Below are positions 59,801-64,000 of a DNA stretch of 64,000 nucleotides, piece after piece. How positions within the stretch are numbered: the stretch's first letter is position 1; every line of letters begins with the position of its first letter. The notes under the pieces are model-generated. The model searched no databases and was not told the DNA's origin. It saw nothing but the letters and a program-made list of their open reading frames with translations. The position numbers were made by a program, and so were the translations under genes. Where the stretch lies: NCBI GenBank assembly GCA_964388155.1, contig CAYLYH010000004.1, positions 1-64,000 of the forward strand, read 5' to 3'. The DNA is from JACNKV01 sp964388155 (lineage in GTDB: Bacteria > Fidelibacterota > Marinisomatia > Marinisomatales > JACNKV01).

Positions 59801-62279
59801 CCGTCTCACCAGGTTGAATTTCGTCCCATTCGGCAACGCCATCCACGATGTCAAGCAAACTACCTTCATAGAGAAGTTCGGCTGTTATTCCACTGATGGA
59901 TAACGCTCCCAAATTAATGAGAGAAACAGCAAAATCTGATGTCTCCCCCGATGGTAATTCGACATTCCCGGCAGATCCTAAAAATGCGCCTGACACATCC
60001 AGAGGAATTTCAGACTCCCATTCCATTCCTGAGTCATCTGTTATATGGAGATGAAGTCCAAGTGGTTCATGGTCAATTGCCGCAGATGAAATACTCACAT
60101 TAAACCCTGAGCCAAAAGAAGACTCGCCGACATCAAGGACATCATAATCTATCATAGATGAAGAAATCGTCACCAACGAAGAAGATGAGCTTAATACTGC
60201 CTGAATCCCGGATACGACTTGCACTCCAAAATTCTTCAGCGGAATGAACACCTCCATTGTTTCTCCCGGATTGGCGATGTTGTCATTTCCATCTGTAATA
60301 TAAATAAGGTCATCATCTTCTAAATTCACCAATTTTTCTGCCGTTACAATCGCGACAGTTCCTGAATAGGGTTTACAATTATTTTTTGTGACCGTTACTG
60401 TGATATCTCCGATATTTTCATAATCTAACAAAAACGTTACTATTCCACTCTCATCAGTAAATTTGCTTTCAAATATTTCATCGTCCCCCATCAATACGGT
60501 TACAAACGCATCTTTTACGGAAAAACCGTCTGTGTTCTGTACAAATATTTCAAGATAATTTGTCCCGAACAAAATGGTATCCTGATGTATCGCCTGAATA
60601 ATAATTGGAGTATCTGTCCATAGGTGCGTTGAAGGGTCTCCCATTAAATTGTGCCAGTGTGTAAAGGTACTAACCCATTGGTTCGGGTTTGTCGGATAGG
60701 TAGTAAATAGTGCCAGTTTTCCGCTTGCAAGTGCAGCGCCTGCAGTCCCGACATCTCTCGAAAATATGCCGTCATACATTCCCATATCGACAATATTATT
60801 GAATAAAGTATGAGTCCCCCATGTGGCTGTACCAACACAAGCTACACCGCCCTTTGGATTTGTGGGCGTCCCTGCCCGGAAAAACTTTTCCGAGAGAGCT
60901 GTAACATCATCTGCAAATGAGCCTGTACCGCATGTGGGAATCGTGGCAAAAGGTAACTTAAACCCGTTGTTAGCAGCATCGACGTTGTCGTTGTCAAACC
61001 CGCTGACACCTAAATAACCACGATAGTTAAAATACAGAACGCCTTCTTGTAATTGATTCTGCATCCAGGATGCATAACCGCCATTCCCATAATTTGTCTG
61101 GACATCTTCCATCCCGTGAGCACGCATGACTTCTTCAACATACTCATTCGTAATAATCGTCGATATCCCCGAAGAGCTTGGATCTCCCAAAAGCGAGGCA
61201 CGTTCATAATACGCAGCGGTTTCATCCAAATAAGTTGCTTTCTCATAATGAATAATTTTATTGACAACGGTCATTAGTTCTGTTGTATTTCGAATCGATA
61301 ATCGCCCGATAAATATTTCGGGAAAGAGATCCGTTCCATTCAACTGTGAATAGGGATGATCTCCTTCTCCGCCATACCCGGACCATGTATCATAAAATGT
61401 TGAAACAGTATAGGTGCCGTTTGCATCCCCGACTAATCCCACAAATTCCGGTGGCGGGTCATAATTCATATAGGCATTTTGAATATAGTTTTTTATATTC
61501 GTTGTTGAACTTCCGGTTTCACTTGTTGATGCAGTATAGACCACATAGCCACGTTCGTGTCTCCACTGAACCAATTCCTGAAAATATGGGTGTCCCTCAG
61601 AATTCCCCCCGCAGATGTAAAGAACTGCCGGTTGCTGATATTCTTCTCCACGTTCAGAAGGCGTATAATTCACAATCATTGACCCATATAATTTTTCAAA
61701 AGATTTCGATCGAAGTGGGGGTAAATATTCCGTGGCATTTCGTTCACCAACTTCTTCAATATTTATTTCTACTTCATCAAAAACGGTCAACTCACGTGAT
61801 TTTGGTGAATATTGATAAGGAACAACACTCACTTGCATAAGTTGGACATCTCTCATCGTCATGCGGTCGGATATCGTTAAATTATCCTCAGGATAAATTG
61901 TTTCTGACGTGTAGATTTGTGTGTCTTTCTCAAATGGTTTATCTGAATGACTTTGCTCAGATAATCCCTGATATGGATATAGATTAATGTCTTTTTCCAC
62001 ATGAGAATGAAGAACCGTATATGAAAATGTATAATGTTTTGCAGGATCGACCTGAAAAAGAGTCGTATAGGCGGGGAGCTCAGGTTCTCCTATATTGGCG
62101 GAGACACCACTCTGTTCGTCTGTTATTCGTACATAGTCACCGACAACCAATGTTTTCAGTTCGCCATGGGAAAAATAAATCTTCTCTTTTTGGTTATCTT
62201 TGTTAACATACTCAAACGTATTCGAGTTTGCCGTTAAGAGTGTTGCTGCAAACGTAAGTACTGTTAGTATCTTCTTCAT
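56838..62279 (-). CDS. Giant C25 gingipain-like secreted protein lacking the canonical catalytic histidine
   Basis: About 1813 residues. The signal peptide is MKKILTVLTFAATLLTANS; a start 13 codons earlier (62318) is possible, and neither has a clear ribosome-binding site. A gingipain-type propeptide region (GEPELPAY) and the C25 domain follow. The cysteine is present in PTCGTGSF (about residue 450). Where the other C25 protein has YCGHGS, this one reads NYRGYLG (about 418-424), so the catalytic histidine is not in its usual place. Further on are CARDB-like Ig repeats, two large duplicated domains each starting GPDN(Y/F)GYYI/WDS and ending near residue 1400, and a type IX sorting domain (NQNYPNPFNPTTTISF) interrupted by a palindrome-coded insertion. 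Secreted and surface-bound; protease activity is doubtful. Confidence 0.85.
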   Translation of the reverse strand: MKKILTVLTFAATLLTANSNTFEYVNKDNQKEKIYFSHGELKTLVVGDYVRITDEQSGVSANIGEPELPAYTTLFQVDPAKHYTFSYTVLHSHVEKDINLYPYQGLSEQSHSDKPFEKDTQIYTSETIYPEDNLTISDRMTMRDVQLMQVSVVPYQYSPKSRELTVFDEVEINIEEVGERNATEYLPPLRSKSFEKLYGSMIVNYTPSERGEEYQQPAVLYICGGNSEGHPYFQELVQWRHERGYVVYTASTSETGSSTTNIKNYIQNAYMNYDPPPEFVGLVGDANGTYTVSTFYDTWSGYGGEGDHPYSQLNGTDLFPEIFIGRLSIRNTTELMTVVNKIIHYEKATYLDETAAYYERASLLGDPSSSGISTIITNEYVEEVMRAHGMEDVQTNYGNGGYASWMQNQLQEGVLYFNYRGYLGVSGFDNDNVDAANNGFKLPFATIPTCGTGSFADDVTALSEKFFRAGTPTNPKGGVACVGTATWGTHTLFNNIVDMGMYDGIFSRDVGTAGAALASGKLALFTTYPTNPNQWVSTFTHWHNLMGDPSTHLWTDTPIIIQAIHQDTILFGTNYLEIFVQNTDGFSVKDAFVTVLMGDDEIFESKFTDESGIVTFLLDYENIGDITVTVTKNNCKPYSGTVAIVTAEKLVNLEDDDLIYITDGNDNIANPGETMEVFIPLKNFGVQVVSGIQAVLSSSSSLVTISSSMIDYDVLDVGESSFGSGFNVSISSAAIDHEPLGLHLHITDDSGMEWESEIPLDVSGAFLGSAGNVELPSGETSDFAVSLINLGALSISGITAELLYEGSLLDIVDGVAEWDEIQPGETVEPFNNFTVNVNSDIINGSVISVDLHVQSEGGYDRTIPYQITVGSVTVTDPLGPDNYGYYIYDSGDTGYNLAPVYDWIEITPSNGGSGTSLGLSDNGNGNYSNSIAYVDLPTPFRFYGEDYSEITVCTNGWIAFGHSEMESFRNYPIPGAGGPTNMVAAFWDDLKTTEGGNVYTYYNTVEDYLVIEWYQMKTQNNNHTETFQMILCPQPVSPNGDGEIKIQYHTFNNTSSGSYGGYGTPTHGGYCTIGIENATADDGLEYTFTDRYPGSAMELEDETAIYITTRMPVFMPIPELAYNLNDVNFSLVLDDSSTEYLDISNAGAENSILYYTVSKSYVADLQSPFENPGGGPDNFGYYWADSDIDGTVWYSWTDIEGMGTELSFPSNDSAGDPIDIGFVFPFYGDNYTQCIINPNGWIGFGVDNSDWTNNSIPGSDSPNPAIFGFWSDLKPENTGSTNSVYVHSNSERLVVWFNDVIHFPGNNNGTYDFQMILFADGEIKVNYREVSGDINIATIGIQNAYGSDGLQVAYNSDYVHNNLTVAFKVAEPEVDWLTITSENGELSGELPNGESTQFSVMANSTGLESGSYEATINISTNSSQFAVHIPVSLYVMNQMSLDVLNLPGWNLVGLPLDVTNPSVADVYPASIENTLYSFNGGYQIESELTTGAGYWLRFNEEVNTTVVGGINNSVTVHLLEDWNLIAGIDSPVAVSNIQDIDQVIIPNTIYAYSGGYESAETLSPGVGYWVRAYAGGDIVISTEESGLQRQQTFTNHLDKANTLTFTSSSGKSSSLYFGVDIPKKEQLSYSLPPKPPVGAFDVRFSGGWRFTEESGEIQIMNPGKTMTIEYAIMDEENWVLVNDNGNENVLSGSGAISITADITKMELQKSTSANLPIEFALNQNYPNPFNPTTTISFSISKNNVETLHTTSLQIYDLTGRLVKTLLNDDLEPGYHSVVWNGRDAHGQSVASGMYFYKLKTVNNIITKKLVLLK
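57023..57050. repeat. Perfect 12-bp palindromic element inside the sorting-domain coding sequence
   Basis: GTAGAGACGTTG (57023-57034) and CAACGTCTCTAC (57039-57050) are a perfect inverted repeat with a four-base loop. On the coding strand it gives V-E-T-L-H-T-T-S between the first strand (TTTISFSISKN) and LQIYDLTGR of the sorting domain. The other sorting domains in this window do not have these residues. It looks like a small mobile palindrome accepted in frame. Confidence 0.8.
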
Positions 62280-62611
62280 TTTAATTTGTTTATCCATGTT
62301 ATTTAGTGTTTTATCCATCGTTCAATTTACGAATAAAAGTGTATTGCTGTTTATCCGTTGTGAGAATGGTCACATTGTCTTGCAGTCATTATTTCCATTC
62401 GTCTACTGAATAGTAACTATGTGTGTATTTCAATGCCATATTCTGCCCTAATCTAATGTTGTCCCATTATATGATACAATAATATTATGTAATTTATTGC
62501 ATTTTATCTTTAAATTACTTCATGTTTTTCAAGAAAATTAAACTAGGCATGCACTTATACAAAATAAATTTCCTAATTTTAGTGTTTGCTTAACAACTCA
62601 TTCTTGACATT
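62280..62611. other. Divergent spacer, no gene seen
   Basis: A 332-base A+T-rich region between the divergent C25-like and M14 genes. It should hold both promoters. No octamer tract, GC palindrome or hairpin is evident, and no convincing small gene. TTGACA lies only five bases before the M14 start, too close to be its -35 box. Confidence 0.5.
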
Positions 62612-64000
62612 ATGAAAACGCATTACACATTATTATTTCTTATGATCTGCCTTATCAGCCAAGGTCATACTGAGGGATTGCTCTCAGAACGCTACCATAC
62701 ATACGAAGAAATTCAAGCTCAACTTGCGGTTTGGGAAACTGAATTCGGAGAAAATCCAAATCCTTCCGGAGCCTACCCGGGGAGTGGAATTATTTACCAT
62801 CTTGAAGAAATTGGTTACTCCACCCAAGACAACCTTCCGTTTAATGCGGTTCGCTTGTCTTATGATGCAGACACGGATAGTGACAAACCAAAAGTCTTAT
62901 TTTTAGGACAGTGCCACGCGGAAGAAATTTTTGGAGTGGAAATTACGATGGAACTCATTCGAAGATTTTTATATCCGACACCTCAATATCCTATCCAAAA
63001 TATGCGGGCTATATTAGAATCCTCTGAGGTATGGATTGTCCCGACGCATAATCCTGAGGGGCTTCAGGTTGTCCATGGATTTGAATCGGATACAGGGTTT
63101 GTTCAAGATGTCAGTTACCGAAAAAACAAACAAGATGTCAATCAAAACGGGTTTTTTGACTTCCTTGTGGGAGTCGGAAATGACTCTGATGGAGTAGACT
63201 TAAATCGTAATTTTGATTTCAATTGGTTTTTTGGAGACGGACCATACGTGGAAGATAACGCCGGTGGAAATTACCAATCGCACTTTGATTATTACAAAGG
63301 AGCTTATCCTTTCTCTGAAACAGAAGTTCAAGCCCTCCGTGATTTTGCGATTGGTAAGCAATTTTTACTCTCTATTGCTTACCATAGTTCCCGGTCGGGG
63401 AATGTATCAGAAAAAGTCATTTTCCCGTGGATGTGGGCCGCCGGAAAAACCTCTCCGGATTATTCTATTATTTCCACACTTGGTATTGATATAGCACATT
63501 TCATTCCAAAAGAAGCCGGTGTCGGATATTATTCTCCAATCCCGGGACTCTCACGGAAAGGGAATGCACATGACTGGTTCTACACAGAGACCGGTTGTAT
63601 CCAATACTTGATTGAGACAGGTACAGAAAATATGCAACCGCAAGACACAACGCTTATTGAAGGCACCATCGAACGAAGTTTGCGCGGAGCCTTCCATCTG
63701 ATGAACCGTAGCATTGGATACGGACAAGGAGAGTTTGCAGCGGATGCGTATCAAGTTACCGGCATCGTTACCGATGAAAACACGGGGCTGGCGATTGTCG
63801 GAGCTATCATTGAAATTGAAGAACTAAACGGGCCAATGCTCAAACCCCGCAAAACGGATGCATTCGGACGTTATCGCCGTCTCTTGTCACAGGGAACCTT
63901 TACACTCAATATATCAGCACCCGGATATGAAGCTATTTCAGAGGACATTAGCCCCAGCAGCGTGGCGCTACTTGAGGTTAATCACGCACTCACACCTTTA
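62612..64000 (+). CDS. M14 zinc carboxypeptidase, secreted (3' end beyond window)
   Basis: Open from the ATG at 62612 to the window end, 463 codons with no stop, so the gene is partial. A signal peptide is visible (MKTHYTLLFLMICLIS, then QG). The M14 active site is complete. The zinc ligands H and E lie in GQCHAEEIFG (near residue 110) and the third ligand histidine in SIAYHSS (near 257). The substrate-binding arginine lies in DGVDLNRNFDFNW and the catalytic glutamate in IQYLIETGTE (near residue 333). From about residue 385 a carboxypeptidase regulatory-like Ig domain starts (YQVTGIVTDENTGLAIVGA). It cleaves C-terminal residues outside the cell. A type IX sorting domain is likely further on but cannot be seen. 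Confidence 0.9.
   Translation, partial: MKTHYTLLFLMICLISQGHTEGLLSERYHTYEEIQAQLAVWETEFGENPNPSGAYPGSGIIYHLEEIGYSTQDNLPFNAVRLSYDADTDSDKPKVLFLGQCHAEEIFGVEITMELIRRFLYPTPQYPIQNMRAILESSEVWIVPTHNPEGLQVVHGFESDTGFVQDVSYRKNKQDVNQNGFFDFLVGVGNDSDGVDLNRNFDFNWFFGDGPYVEDNAGGNYQSHFDYYKGAYPFSETEVQALRDFAIGKQFLLSIAYHSSRSGNVSEKVIFPWMWAAGKTSPDYSIISTLGIDIAHFIPKEAGVGYYSPIPGLSRKGNAHDWFYTETGCIQYLIETGTENMQPQDTTLIEGTIERSLRGAFHLMNRSIGYGQGEFAADAYQVTGIVTDENTGLAIVGAIIEIEELNGPMLKPRKTDAFGRYRRLLSQGTFTLNISAPGYEAISEDISPSSVALLEVNHALTPL

Overview
The window is a stretch of bacterial chromosome with mostly housekeeping genes plus several surface and secretion loci. I infer a Gram-negative member of the FCB superphylum, most like Candidatus Marinimicrobia (SAR406) or a close relative. 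The reasons are an LptD outer-membrane assembly protein, several secreted proteins ending in the NYPNPFNP-type sorting domain of type IX secretion, two gingipain-like C25 proteins, many lipoproteins and a PgsB-PgsC-PgsW polyglutamate locus. No rRNA, phage, insertion sequence or CRISPR array was seen. One tRNA (Thr, CGT) is present.

Layout. 1-5.4 kb: dienoyl-CoA-reductase-like SDR, PIN-PhoH, small membrane proteins, a degenerate-motif metallophosphoesterase, tRNA-Thr, FKBP lipoprotein. 5.8-18.4 kb, plus strand: rarA/mgsA, lptD, a zinc-ribbon/DUF2007-like protein, hisS, topA, glyQS, ggt. 18.5-23 kb, minus strand: a tightly packed rlmN - purine nucleoside phosphorylase - M20 amidohydrolase - uridine-kinase-like operon. 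23.1-29.4 kb: a propeller lipoprotein, a structured leader and a large C25 peptidase gene with an in-frame stop codon. 29.6-41.3 kb: MoxR/DUF58, TPR lipoprotein, PfkB kinase, phosphoesterase, cysteine desulfurase-mnmA, LytR_C protein, rsfS-argS-marC, and a sirtuin. 41.4-47.3 kb, minus strand: a DNA-damage block (SRAP/YedK, then lexA - imuB-like - dnaE2). 47.5-56.7 kb: a broken sorting-domain gene, then a seven-gene minus-strand operon that starts with pgsB-pgsC-pgsW and continues with an unknown envelope protein, an outer-membrane barrel, a lipoprotein and a secreted propeller protein. 56.8-64 kb: a giant C25-like protein lacking the canonical histidine, and the start of an M14 zinc carboxypeptidase that runs off the window.

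The most unusual signal is not a gene. Many intergenic spacers are built of degenerate octamers (some heptamers). They lie in a purine/G-rich form (GTGTTAAA, GAAAGTAG, GGGTAGAT) just after stop codons and in the complementary C-rich form (CACTTTAA) just before starts, often around a GC-rich CCTGCCCGCC...GGCGGGCAGG-type palindrome. The C-rich half repeatedly abuts start codons that have no Shine-Dalgarno sequence. Related repeat material also seems to have entered coding sequence at three places: the signal peptide of the 23.1 kb lipoprotein and the sorting domains of both C25 proteins. The second candidate novelty is the long polyglutamate operon, whose four downstream genes could form a Gram-negative polyglutamate export or anchoring apparatus.
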